NCBI RefSeq assembly: GCF_002150685.1
Contig: NZ_MSSW01000001.1
Coordinates: 186,001-250,000 of the forward strand
Length of the DNA stretch: 64,000 nt
Source: Algoriphagus antarcticus
GTDB lineage: Bacteria > Bacteroidota > Bacteroidia > Cytophagales > Cyclobacteriaceae
Direction of reading: 5' to 3'
The position numbers and the translations under genes are program-made. Under the pieces are notes generated by a model. The model saw only the letters and a program-made list of their open reading frames with translations. It was not told where the DNA came from and did no database searches. How positions within the stretch are numbered: the first letter of the stretch is position 1; every line of letters starts with the position of its first letter. This document shows, one piece after another, positions 9,536 to 18,144 of the stretch.

Positions 9536-10606
9536 ATGGGTTCACCAATCAAAATCATCTTCAATCCCTGCGAAAACAAGGAAAATAAATACATCGCCAT
9601 CCTGGTAAATGGTCTGGAAAAACACGGTTTTGAAGTAAACAGATTAGATGATTTTCTTTCTTCGACGAGCCATTACAAATCCATTCGCTTGCTTCATTTG
9701 AATTGGTTTGAGAATCTGGATGACAGCAGCGTCAAAAGCATGTGGACGAGCTATTTCAGAAAACTGATTGTGTTAGCAGCTATCAAGCTTGGTAATAAAA
9801 AATTGGTGTGGACGATGCACAACAGACTTTCTCACGAGAAAAAATCAGGAAAACTGAGTCGAGCTCTTACCAAAAAACTCGTTGCCCAAGCGGATGCCAT
9901 TGTGATCCACTCAGCGATTTCAAAGAATATCTTGCGAAGCCAATTTCCCAATCTTAAAAGCAAAATTGTCCACATTCCGCATCCTGATTTTATTGATGTT
10001 TATGGACAGATGATTCCTGAACGTTCGGAGAAAAGACCGTCTAAACTGAAGCTTTTATTTATTGGAGCGATCAAACCCTATAAAAACATTGAATTGCTGA
10101 TTCAGATCGCTGGCCGATTTTCTGAAGAGATCCACTTGACGATTGCTGGCAATCCAAATTCTGAAGCTTATCGAACCGAGTTAGAAAAATTAGCTCAAGG
10201 CGCAAATAACATTACACTTGAGTTGAAATTTATTCCTGACTCGGAATTGCCAACCTACATCCATCAATCAGACGTGCTCATTCTTCCTTATTCGCAGGAA
10301 AGCAGTCTAAATTCAGGAACTGTAATTCTGGGATTTTCTTACGGAAGAACTGTAATCTGCCCAAGAATTGGCACTATTGATGACCTAGATGGAGGGGAAG
10401 ACGTATTTGACTATAGCTATGAAAACGAATCTGAACATCTAGCTGCGTTAGAAAAACAGATTCAATCAGCTATAAACCTCCACCTAGAGGATTCAAATTC
10501 ATTAACTGAGAAAGGCCATAGAATGAGGGATTTAGTACTAGAGAAAAACAATAAACAAGTCGTGACTGATAAATTGATCGAGTTGTACCAAAGCTTTCTC
10601 GATTAA
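9536..10606 (+). CDS. Glycosyltransferase family 4 (GT-B)
   Basis: 356 aa with a GT-B fold. The KLLFIGAIKPYKNIELLIQIAGRF segment marks the start of the nucleotide-binding half near residue 165, and YIHQSDVLILPYSQESSLNSG carries the donor site. The usual E-x7-E pair is weak here: the segment reads ESSLNSGTVILGFSYGRTV. It lies in the middle of the polysaccharide operon. Donor sugar unknown. Confidence 0.8.
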   Translation: MGSPIKIIFNPCENKENKYIAILVNGLEKHGFEVNRLDDFLSSTSHYKSIRLLHLNWFENLDDSSVKSMWTSYFRKLIVLAAIKLGNKKLVWTMHNRLSHEKKSGKLSRALTKKLVAQADAIVIHSAISKNILRSQFPNLKSKIVHIPHPDFIDVYGQMIPERSEKRPSKLKLLFIGAIKPYKNIELLIQIAGRFSEEIHLTIAGNPNSEAYRTELEKLAQGANNITLELKFIPDSELPTYIHQSDVLILPYSQESSLNSGTVILGFSYGRTVICPRIGTIDDLDGGEDVFDYSYENESEHLAALEKQIQSAINLHLEDSNSLTEKGHRMRDLVLEKNNKQVVTDKLIELYQSFLD

Positions 10607-10635
10607 AACATCTCTTTTTCAGCTAAACCTGATAC

Positions 10636-11847
10636 ATGAAAATACTATACATCAACTCTCTTTATAGCCCACTGATCGAAGGTGGCGCGGAGATTTCCCT
10701 GAAACTAATCGTAGAAGGAATGAAATCTCTGGGTCATGAAGTCGCGGTGCTGAGTTTGATGCCTGAGAATGGGCTGAAAAAAGAGATGGTTGATGGAGTT
10801 ACTGTTTATCGAGCAGGATTGCAAAACTCATATTGGCCATATTCGAAAGCCAAGAAAAACAAACTTTCCAGACTTTCCTGGCACTACCAAGATCAGTCAA
10901 ACGAGTCGATGGCCAAGGTGGTCAATGACATCCTAACTACTGAAAAGCCCGACGTGGTTTCTTGTCACAATCTCGCCGGTTGGTCAGCGTCAGTCTGGAA
11001 TCCAATTCATCAGGCAGGAATTCCCATTGTCCAGGTTTTGCATGATCTGTATTTGCTTTGCCCAAACAGCAACATGTTTAAAAACGAGCAAACCTGCGAA
11101 ACGCAATGTTTCAGCTGCAAACTTTTGCGAAGCAATCATGCAGAAAAGTCCAAAAAAGTAAGCGCAGTAGTAGGAATCAGCAACAGTATCTTACAACGCT
11201 TTATCTCTTTCGGCTACTTCCAAATTGCCTCCAAAAACATCATATACAATACAAGAACAATTTCAGATCCTCCTGCCAAAGAGGCGCGAAAAGAGAAACA
11301 ATCCATTCGATTTGGTTATTTGGGCACTCTTTCGAAAGTCAAAGGTTTGGATTGGCTGATCCGGCAATTCCAAAAACTGGATTTCGATGCGAGCTTAAGC
11401 ATCGCAGGAAAAGGGGATAAAGTGTACGAAAATCAATTGAAGGAATTGGCGAAAGACTCAAACATTGAATTTGTCGGATATATTAACTCTACAGAATTTC
11501 TTGCAGAAATCGACGTGCTCGTAGTTCCTTCTCTCTGGGAGGAACCGCTGGGAATGGTGGCAATCGAGGCTTTGGCAAACCACGTTCCTGTGATCGCCAA
11601 TAAAAGAGGCGGACTTCAGGAAACGGTAAAGGATGGAATCAACGGCTTGTATTGCTACGATAGCCAGCCGGATTCTTTAAGTGCTGCTATGCGCCTACTC
11701 TATGAAAACCCAGAACAGTATAACCAATTCAGCCAAGCGGCAAGAGCATCCGTAGCTTCGATTTTGGATGCTGATCGGATGATCGGAGAATATGAGTCAG
11801 TTTTGAAACAGGCTTTGGATAAGCCCAAATTTGAAACATCAGAATGA
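10636..11847 (+). CDS. Glycosyltransferase family 4 (GT-B)
   Basis: 403 aa. The N-terminal half opens with YINSLYSPLIEGGAEISLKLI, the acceptor-side signature of GT4. The C-terminal half has FGYLGTLSKVKGLDWLI and EEPLGMVAIEALANHVPVIA with a clear E-x7-E. A CNMFKN/CxTQCFSCK cluster near residue 150 carries four cysteines; such metal-like clusters occur in some Bacteroidetes GT4 enzymes. Its stop overlaps the start of the polymerase gene by four bases. Confidence 0.88.
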   Translation: MKILYINSLYSPLIEGGAEISLKLIVEGMKSLGHEVAVLSLMPENGLKKEMVDGVTVYRAGLQNSYWPYSKAKKNKLSRLSWHYQDQSNESMAKVVNDILTTEKPDVVSCHNLAGWSASVWNPIHQAGIPIVQVLHDLYLLCPNSNMFKNEQTCETQCFSCKLLRSNHAEKSKKVSAVVGISNSILQRFISFGYFQIASKNIIYNTRTISDPPAKEARKEKQSIRFGYLGTLSKVKGLDWLIRQFQKLDFDASLSIAGKGDKVYENQLKELAKDSNIEFVGYINSTEFLAEIDVLVVPSLWEEPLGMVAIEALANHVPVIANKRGGLQETVKDGINGLYCYDSQPDSLSAAMRLLYENPEQYNQFSQAARASVASILDADRMIGEYESVLKQALDKPKFETSE

Positions 11848-13061
11848 GTACTCCAGAAATCGTACTTACAAACCAAGCTGCTGCATTTGAAGGGAACGAA
11901 TGGAAGGCTATTTCATTAGCAGAGTCTCTGTTTTTGATATCCCTGATATCTATGTTTCTTCCAGTGAAGGTTTATCCGGTATTTTTCATCATCACATCAT
12001 ACTTTTTCTACAGAGAAACTCCCCAACTTACTTTTCCGAAATGGTCAATAGCGCTGGCTGTTTTCAGCACATATGCCGTCCTGAGTTACCTAATCAATTT
12101 CCCGGGAGAACCATTAACCTTGACGAATATCATTAAGCTCCTCATCAATTTCTTATTTCTGTTTTTTGCAGTGAATTGGCTTGGTTCACGGGACAACGAA
12201 TCGCTGACCACTAAGCTGGACGCTGTCTTGCTCACGGTTTTAATACTATCGCTCATCCAGTTGCTTATTTATCATCAAGCTTACGATTTCAAGCTGATCA
12301 CAGGAAGTGATTCCTCTGGCCAAGCAAGTTCGCTCTACCGCGACTCGCTCTATTACTGGGGTTTGGATGACAAAAACATGTTTGGTGCCCGCATCGCATT
12401 GATGGGCTTTTCCTTCATCTGCATTCCAGTCGTTTTGAAAAATAAGCTCTCAATCTGGCGAATTACCTTTGTGTTTCTGATAGCATTTTTGAGTCTCTCA
12501 CGCACTCCCATTATCGCCTTACTGATTGGAGTCTTTTTGCTTCTTTGGTTTTCATTAGACAAAAAATGGAAGATCGCCTTGCTAGTTTTGATCGCAATAG
12601 CACTTCCATTTGTCCTCCAAAAAGTAATCCGAGTAGATTCTTTGACTTCGTCCAATGATGGAATGGGGATTCGATTGGTTTACTGGACTGCATTCTTTGA
12701 GCATTTCGATGCTATTTCTCCCTGGGGAAATGGCTTCCTCAGCGCTCCTAATTTTCTGGCCAACCATGCAGAATTCTATCGCGGAGAACCTCACATTCAT
12801 AATACTTTTTTATCTACTTATTTGGAAATGGGAATTGTAGGATTTTTATCGTTCTTGATATTTTTCGTTTGGTTTATCAGAGACTGCTGGCACAAAACTT
12901 CAAATGCTAAACTTTGGTTGGCACTTTTCCTCCCGATCATCGCCATTATGATGATACTTTATTCAGGATATGACAATGACTTGATCATGTATTTATGCCT
13001 GATCTATCTCATCGGATCATTGGGCGAAATCACCTTCAAAAAGGTAAAACTCAGTGTATGA
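11844..13061 (+). CDS. O-antigen polymerase/ligase family membrane protein (Wzy-like)
   Basis: 405 aa, mostly hydrophobic, with about ten membrane spans and one large periplasmic loop between the later spans (FFEHFDAISPWGNGFL...PHIHNTFLSTYLEMG). The HNTFLSTYLEMGI motif is the family's typical conserved block. In an operon with a flippase and a phosphoglycosyl transferase, Wzy-type polymerisation of repeat units is the likely role. A WaaL-type ligase cannot be excluded from sequence. It overlaps both neighbours by ATGA, which suggests translational coupling. Confidence 0.8.
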   Translation: MSTPEIVLTNQAAAFEGNEWKAISLAESLFLISLISMFLPVKVYPVFFIITSYFFYRETPQLTFPKWSIALAVFSTYAVLSYLINFPGEPLTLTNIIKLLINFLFLFFAVNWLGSRDNESLTTKLDAVLLTVLILSLIQLLIYHQAYDFKLITGSDSSGQASSLYRDSLYYWGLDDKNMFGARIALMGFSFICIPVVLKNKLSIWRITFVFLIAFLSLSRTPIIALLIGVFLLLWFSLDKKWKIALLVLIAIALPFVLQKVIRVDSLTSSNDGMGIRLVYWTAFFEHFDAISPWGNGFLSAPNFLANHAEFYRGEPHIHNTFLSTYLEMGIVGFLSFLIFFVWFIRDCWHKTSNAKLWLALFLPIIAIMMILYSGYDNDLIMYLCLIYLIGSLGEITFKKVKLSV

Positions 13062-14050
13062 AAACCCAAAAAAAAATATTGATAGATAATCGCTGGTCAG
13101 GAAATACGGGAATAGGAAGGCTTTACCAAGAAGTAATAAAGTATGCGCCATTTGAAGCTACCTGTGAATACGTGCAAAGTAAAATGGGCTTGGGGAGTTT
13201 GCTTACGCCTTTGATGCTGGGTGAGGAAATAAAGAAGTCAAATGCGGATGTTTTCTACAGTCCGTCCTTTATGCCACCTGCCTTTTCGAATACTCCGTTC
13301 ATTTTCACCGTTCACGATTTAATGCACTTGTTCTATTATTCGAAACTGCATAAGATCTATTATGAGCAGGTGATTGCAAGGCTGGCGCTAAAAGCAAAGA
13401 AAATCATCACGGTGTCTCATTTCTCCAAAAGCCAACTAGTCGAAATTCTAGGAATACCAGATGAGCTTATCAAAGTGATTTATAATGGAGTGGACGTACA
13501 TTTCTTAGAAAATGAGGAAGAATATGACAGTGTGCGACCTTATTTTCTTTATGTAGGAAATCGCAGAAAGAACAAGAATTTACCAGCCATGCTTTCTGCT
13601 TTTGCAAAAGCAAGAATCCCCAATGATTTCATGTTTTACCTTTCTGGAAATACTGACGCAGAACTTGAAGCGCTTATCGGCGGTTTGGGTATCCACAAAA
13701 GAGTTCGGTTTTTGGGTTTTATAGAAGAAGCAGATTTACCCAAACTATACAAAGGAGCCCAGGCTACGTTATTTGCCTCTCTGATGGAAGGATTCGGTTT
13801 ACCAATCATAGAATCTATGGCATCAGGGACACCAGTTTTGACTTCAAACACCAGTTCACTACCCGAAATCGCCGGTGGCGCCGCACTTTGTGTGGATCCC
13901 ACGGAAATCTCAGCTATTCAAGCGGGTATAGAAAAGCTAGTAAATGATGAAAATTTCTATGTGGAATCCATCGTAAAAGGACTTGAGCGAGCACGGGAAT
14001 TTAGCTGGGAGAAAACGGCTGCAGAAACATGGGAGACCATACTGTCTTAA
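13058..14050 (+). CDS. Glycosyltransferase family 4 (GT-B)
   Basis: 330 aa from the ATG at 13058, chosen over an upstream frame-open start at 12995 because ATGA overlaps the polymerase stop and the protein then begins with the usual IDNRWSGNTGIGRLYQE. FYSPSFMPPAFSNTPFIFTVHDLMHL is typical of mannosyl- or fucosyltransferase-like GT4 enzymes. FLYVGNRRKNKNLPAMLSAF and EGFGLPIIESMASGTPVLTS hold the donor site with E-x7-E. Cytosolic; donor unknown. Confidence 0.9.
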   Translation: MKTQKKILIDNRWSGNTGIGRLYQEVIKYAPFEATCEYVQSKMGLGSLLTPLMLGEEIKKSNADVFYSPSFMPPAFSNTPFIFTVHDLMHLFYYSKLHKIYYEQVIARLALKAKKIITVSHFSKSQLVEILGIPDELIKVIYNGVDVHFLENEEEYDSVRPYFLYVGNRRKNKNLPAMLSAFAKARIPNDFMFYLSGNTDAELEALIGGLGIHKRVRFLGFIEEADLPKLYKGAQATLFASLMEGFGLPIIESMASGTPVLTSNTSSLPEIAGGAALCVDPTEISAIQAGIEKLVNDENFYVESIVKGLERAREFSWEKTAAETWETILS

Positions 14051-14057
14051 AACAATC

Positions 14058-15764
14058 ATGAAAAGTTATTTCCACTTATTCTTTATTTTACTTTTTGCAT
14101 TGCCTATATCAGGCATTTGTCAAACTGATTCTTTGAATGAAGGCAAGCGTCTGAATGTCCTTGACTTTGGCGTTTTGGCTGATTCCGAAAGCGACCAAAC
14201 AGAAGCTATTCAGCAAGTGATCGACCAAGCTGCTGAAGGTGATACGGTGTTTTTCCCTGCAGGACAATATCAAATTCGCACCATTCTACTTAAATCGGAT
14301 GTGAATATCCTTTCTGAAGGCACTATCAAACATCATTTTTCCGCTAAGGCTGGAGAATACTCAATTGAGAAACAGAATTCTCCAAACCCGTTGATTCTTG
14401 GACAAGGCGTGAAAAACGTCAATATTTCTCTGAAAGGAGAATCCAAAAACGAAGGGATTTATTTGTTGAAAAGCCATCAAATCCGAATTTATAATACTGA
14501 GTTAACTGGGGATTCCACAAAGTTTCGGGCTTACCCTGGTATAATGACTTTTGAGTCAAGCGGAATTGAAATAGCAAATACCAAAATCCATCATTTTGGT
14601 AAGCCTAGAACAGAAACCGACAGCTACCAGCCGGGAACAGGAATCCGAATTCTATCCAGTAATACTGTGTCTATCCATGATTCTGAAATTTATAAGAATG
14701 GAGAAAATGGTGTTTTCATCTATGGAAGCAGAAAAGTAGAAGTCATCAATAATGTAATCCGTCATAATGGAATGTCCGCGATTCAGGTGGCTTTTGGCGA
14801 ATCCGGAAAGGAAAGCGACTACAATTTCTCTCTTAATATTCTGGAGGAAAATGCTTCCGACGCGATTGACATAAACAACCGATCCAAAGAAAAAGCAAAA
14901 GATATCGCATGTCTGATCACTGAGAATATCACCTGCGGAAATGGATTTGTGAATGAGGAATCCACTCCTGACGGCTCAGGCATAGTGACACTTATCAACG
15001 TTTCGAATGTCATTATCTATAAAAATGAAGCGTACAGAAACAATCGGCCGGCTATCTATGTAGAAAGCTGTGGCTTGATTTTGGCAAAACAAAACTGGGC
15101 GGACAATCAGGTGGAAGTTACGCTTGACCTAGAGGAATTGCTACTTGATCAAAATCGTTTTAGTAGCATCAATCTGATCGCAAATACTAAAGCAAAGAAA
15201 ATTCATCTTCGAGATAATGAGTTGGGTTCGCTTTCGCTGCCTAATGGAATACAGGTGGATGAATTCAAAATTGAAAACAATAGTTTTTCAAACGCATCTT
15301 TCAACTTCAACTTAAAAGGACATATGCATTTGTTGGGAAATAAAATCATTAACACCTCGACAAACCCGGCAATTCTGATCGTAAAAGCTGACGATGCACT
15401 TATCGAAAATAATGAAATTCTCAGTCAAAATTCATCAGCCATAGTCCTTAGAAACACCGCAAAAAACATCCATATTATCGGAAATCAGATCAAATCTTAT
15501 AATACAGCTATTTTTGATGACAACTCTAAAGAGCTGGTGGTCAAGAATAATACTATTACATCCATCGCTGGAGGGAAGGAAAATCAAGCTTTTAGAAGCC
15601 ATTATCCAAATCAGCTTACTTTAGAAGGAAATGAATACAGGGGAATTGAAAATACCGAAACTGTGCTCCTCGTAGGAAAAGGTAAAGCGAAAGTGGGAAA
15701 CGAAATACTGATTTCTGGAACAGTAAATTATGGTGGTGTAGAAATCTCCCAAATATATTTTTAA
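14058..15764 (+). CDS. Secreted right-handed beta-helix protein in the polysaccharide locus
   Basis: 568 aa from the ATG at 14058. An N-terminal Sec signal (MKSYFHLFFILLFALPISGICQ) is followed by LNVLDFGVLADSESDQTEAI, the standard entry to pectate-lyase-like beta-helices. Many short repeats of the type IxNNxI follow, such as VEVINNVIRHNGMSAIQV, up to about residue 500. The family includes polysaccharide lyases, epimerases and phage-type glycosidases. Secretion and position between glycosyltransferases suggest it trims or modifies the polymer outside the cytosol. The catalytic residues are not evident to me, so the activity is open. Confidence 0.75.
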   Translation: MKSYFHLFFILLFALPISGICQTDSLNEGKRLNVLDFGVLADSESDQTEAIQQVIDQAAEGDTVFFPAGQYQIRTILLKSDVNILSEGTIKHHFSAKAGEYSIEKQNSPNPLILGQGVKNVNISLKGESKNEGIYLLKSHQIRIYNTELTGDSTKFRAYPGIMTFESSGIEIANTKIHHFGKPRTETDSYQPGTGIRILSSNTVSIHDSEIYKNGENGVFIYGSRKVEVINNVIRHNGMSAIQVAFGESGKESDYNFSLNILEENASDAIDINNRSKEKAKDIACLITENITCGNGFVNEESTPDGSGIVTLINVSNVIIYKNEAYRNNRPAIYVESCGLILAKQNWADNQVEVTLDLEELLLDQNRFSSINLIANTKAKKIHLRDNELGSLSLPNGIQVDEFKIENNSFSNASFNFNLKGHMHLLGNKIINTSTNPAILIVKADDALIENNEILSQNSSAIVLRNTAKNIHIIGNQIKSYNTAIFDDNSKELVVKNNTITSIAGGKENQAFRSHYPNQLTLEGNEYRGIENTETVLLVGKGKAKVGNEILISGTVNYGGVEISQIYF

Positions 15765-15767
15765 GCT

Positions 15768-16685
15768 ATGCTAGTCAATCTTTTTATCCCAACGCTGAAT
15801 GCAGGCAAAATCTGGAAAGAAGTACTAGATGGCTTGGCTAAGCAAAACTATCCCATTTCTAGATTGGTCATTATAGATTCTGGCTCCACTGATGGTACAC
15901 TGGATTTGATCAATGAAGAAACTTGCGATTTGATCCAGATTGATAAAAAAGATTTTGATCATGGTGGCACAAGACAAATGGCAACAGAGACATTTCCAGA
16001 TGCAGATGTATTTGTATTTCTGACTCAAGATGCGATCCTTGCCGAGCCTGATGCTATAGCAGTAATGGTGCAGGCTTTGGAAGAAAACCCTAAACTAGGA
16101 ATGGTTTATGGCAGACAGCTTCCCCATAAAAACGCAAAGGTTTTGGAGACCCACGCGAGACTTTTCAACTATCCCGCTGTGTCCAAAGTCAAGAGTATGG
16201 AAGATGCTGATCGCTACGGAATTAGGACAATTTCCTGCTCCAATTCTTTCGCAGCTTACAGAAAAACAGCATTTTTAGCTGTCCATGGCTTCCCATCTGG
16301 CTCTATTTTAGGCGAAGACGTATTAATTGCTGGCAAGATGTTGTTGGATGGATGGAAAATGGCGTACCTTTCGCACTCCAAAATACACCACTCACATGAT
16401 TATTCTGCCATTGAAGAATTCAAAAGGTATTTTGATATCGGAGTATTCCACGTCAACAACCAATGGATCTTCGAGAAATTTGGCAGAGCAGAAAGTGAGG
16501 GCCTCAAATACCTCAAATCAGAACTCAATTATACTTTTAAGCACAACCCCTTATTAATCCCAAAATGCCTGTTCGCAACAGGGGCTAAATTGGTAGGCTA
16601 CAAACTGGGGCTTCACTATTTCTCACTCCCAGTTAGACTACGAAAGTCATTTTCTATGACAAAGGCTTACTGGAGCCGCACCTGA
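15768..16685 (+). CDS. Glycosyltransferase family 2, rhamnosyltransferase-like
   Basis: 305 aa with a GT-A fold: LFIPTLNAGKIWKEVLDGL at the start, then IDSGSTDGT and DFDHGGTRQMA, the last being the signature of RfbF/rhamnosyltransferase-type enzymes. QDAILAEPDA stands where the metal-binding acidic residues usually are. It begins three bases after the beta-helix gene. An acidic GEDVLIAGKML follows the central FAAYRK block. A rhamnosyl donor is suggested by family only. Confidence 0.8.
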   Translation: MLVNLFIPTLNAGKIWKEVLDGLAKQNYPISRLVIIDSGSTDGTLDLINEETCDLIQIDKKDFDHGGTRQMATETFPDADVFVFLTQDAILAEPDAIAVMVQALEENPKLGMVYGRQLPHKNAKVLETHARLFNYPAVSKVKSMEDADRYGIRTISCSNSFAAYRKTAFLAVHGFPSGSILGEDVLIAGKMLLDGWKMAYLSHSKIHHSHDYSAIEEFKRYFDIGVFHVNNQWIFEKFGRAESEGLKYLKSELNYTFKHNPLLIPKCLFATGAKLVGYKLGLHYFSLPVRLRKSFSMTKAYWSRT

Positions 16686-16764
16686 TATTTTCTATTAGGT
16701 AGAAACACACTCGATGTGTGTATAGCTTCCACATAATTAATGTTAATAATTTCACTAAAAGGCT

Positions 16765-16791
16765 CCTATTTTCTCAAATAGGCATGTTTTT
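16765..16791 (+). terminator. Hairpin with T-run after the glycosyltransferase operon
   Basis: CCTATTT-TCTC-AAATAGG at 16765-16782, then CATGTTTTT. The T-run starts four bases after the stem, so it is a weak terminator or an attenuator before the phosphoglycosyl transferase gene. Confidence 0.4.
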
Positions 16792-16852
16792 GCTTGGCAC
16801 CCCTATTGAATACTACTAAGTACCACACTATTTGATTAAAAAGACTAAACCA

Positions 16853-17572
16853 ATGATACGTAATTCATCACACCAACAAGAGATTGTTTTTAAAGGCTAC
16901 CAATCGGGTCGTATAATCCCTGATCTTTTGTCTTTAACCAACATATCTAGAAGCTCTGTTTCACAATCAGTGAATGAGGGTATAGAGGTAACTACAAGAT
17001 TTGTAAAAAGATCATTCGACATCCTGTTTTCTTCTCTAGCAATCCTAGCTGGCTTGCCAGTATTCCTTACATTAATGTTGATCACAAAGCTGACGTCTAA
17101 AGGACCTGTATTTTACAAGCAGGAAAGAATCGGTAGAAACGGACAGCCTTTCTATATTCTTAAGTATAGAAGTATGATCGTAGATTCTGAAGTGAATGGT
17201 CCACAGTTGACTACAGACAATGATCCTAGAGTTACCAAATGGGGTAATTTCATGAGAAAAACTCACTTGGATGAGATTCCTCAATTCTTCAATGTTCTTG
17301 TAGGAGATATGTCTGTAGTAGGTCCTAGACCAGAGCGAGCTCACTTTATTAAGCAGATTGTGGCTAGGCAACCAAAATATGCACAATTGCTTACACTTCG
17401 TCCTGGAATTACTTCCATCGGACAGGTAGATTTTGGCTACGCCGAGACTGTGGAGGAAATGTGTCAGCGAGTGCTTTTAGATTTGAAATATCTAAGTAGC
17501 GTGAATTTACTCACTGATTTGAATATTATTGGACAAACTGTAATGACTATGATTAATAAGAAAGGAAAATAA
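16853..17572 (+). CDS. Sugar transferase (phosphoglycosyl transferase, WcaJ/PglC-type)
   Basis: 239 aa from the ATG at 16853; an upstream TTG at 16832 is less likely. It starts repeat-unit synthesis by moving a sugar phosphate onto undecaprenyl phosphate. A single membrane segment (FDILFSSLAILAGLPVFLTLMLI) precedes VFYKQERIGRNGQPFYILKYRSM, LDEIPQFFNVL and VGPRPE, all signatures of the monotopic family. It lacks the extra membrane domain of long WcaJ enzymes. It closes the plus-strand locus and is followed by a strong terminator. No Wza/Wzc export gene is in the window. Confidence 0.92.
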   Translation: MIRNSSHQQEIVFKGYQSGRIIPDLLSLTNISRSSVSQSVNEGIEVTTRFVKRSFDILFSSLAILAGLPVFLTLMLITKLTSKGPVFYKQERIGRNGQPFYILKYRSMIVDSEVNGPQLTTDNDPRVTKWGNFMRKTHLDEIPQFFNVLVGDMSVVGPRPERAHFIKQIVARQPKYAQLLTLRPGITSIGQVDFGYAETVEEMCQRVLLDLKYLSSVNLLTDLNIIGQTVMTMINKKGK

Positions 17573-17606
17573 ACCTTTCATTCTACAGCTATCATTGAGA
17601 TAAAAG

Positions 17607-17635
17607 CGTCAGGCATTTTGCCTGACGTTTTTTTT
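17607..17635 (+). terminator. Rho-independent terminator of the polysaccharide locus
   Basis: CGTCAGGCA-TTT-TGCCTGACG, a perfect 9-base stem, followed by eight T at 17628-17635. It lies 34 bases after the phosphoglycosyl transferase stop. Confidence 0.9.
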
Positions 17636-17724
17636 GCCACCACACTATTTCGCAGGTCATGTAAAAACACCTCTACTTTGAATCTGGATATTTTACTTTA
17701 GAACTAATCAACTCTGAAAAAATC

Positions 17725-18135
17725 ATGAAAAAAGCATTGTTGGAAGATATTGGACTTTTAATTCTAAGAGTGGGAGCCGGAGCTATGATTCTCACGCATG
17801 GCTTTCCAAAACTAATGCGATTTTTCGTTGATGAGCCTATCAAATTTATGGATTTCATGGGGCTTGGCTCCGTTATCTCCTTATCACTTGCAGTATTCGC
17901 TGAGTTCGTGTGCGCTATATTAATTATGATTGGCTTCAAAACCCGCCTGGCCACCATTCCATTAGTGATCACCATGCTCACAGCTGCTTTAGTCGTTCAT
18001 GCTGCAGATCCTTTTGGCAGAAAGGAGTTGCCTCTACTTTATTTCCTCGTGTTTTTGAGTATTCTGATTTTTGGAGCAGGTAAGTTCTCTATTGATGGAT
18101 TTAGCAATCAAAAATCCATGTACTACAAAAGGTAA
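17725..18135 (+). CDS. DoxX family membrane protein
   Basis: 136 aa with four hydrophobic segments, beginning DIGLLILRVGAGAMILTHGFPKL, which is the DoxX family start (RxxxGxxFLxHGxxKL). Members sit in the inner membrane; some take part in thiosulfate oxidation or oxidative stress, but most are unassigned. It is convergent with the PQQ lipoprotein gene, with a nine-base gap. Confidence 0.9.
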   Translation: MKKALLEDIGLLILRVGAGAMILTHGFPKLMRFFVDEPIKFMDFMGLGSVISLSLAVFAEFVCAILIMIGFKTRLATIPLVITMLTAALVVHAADPFGRKELPLLYFLVFLSILIFGAGKFSIDGFSNQKSMYYKR

Positions 18136-18144
18136 ATCCAATCC

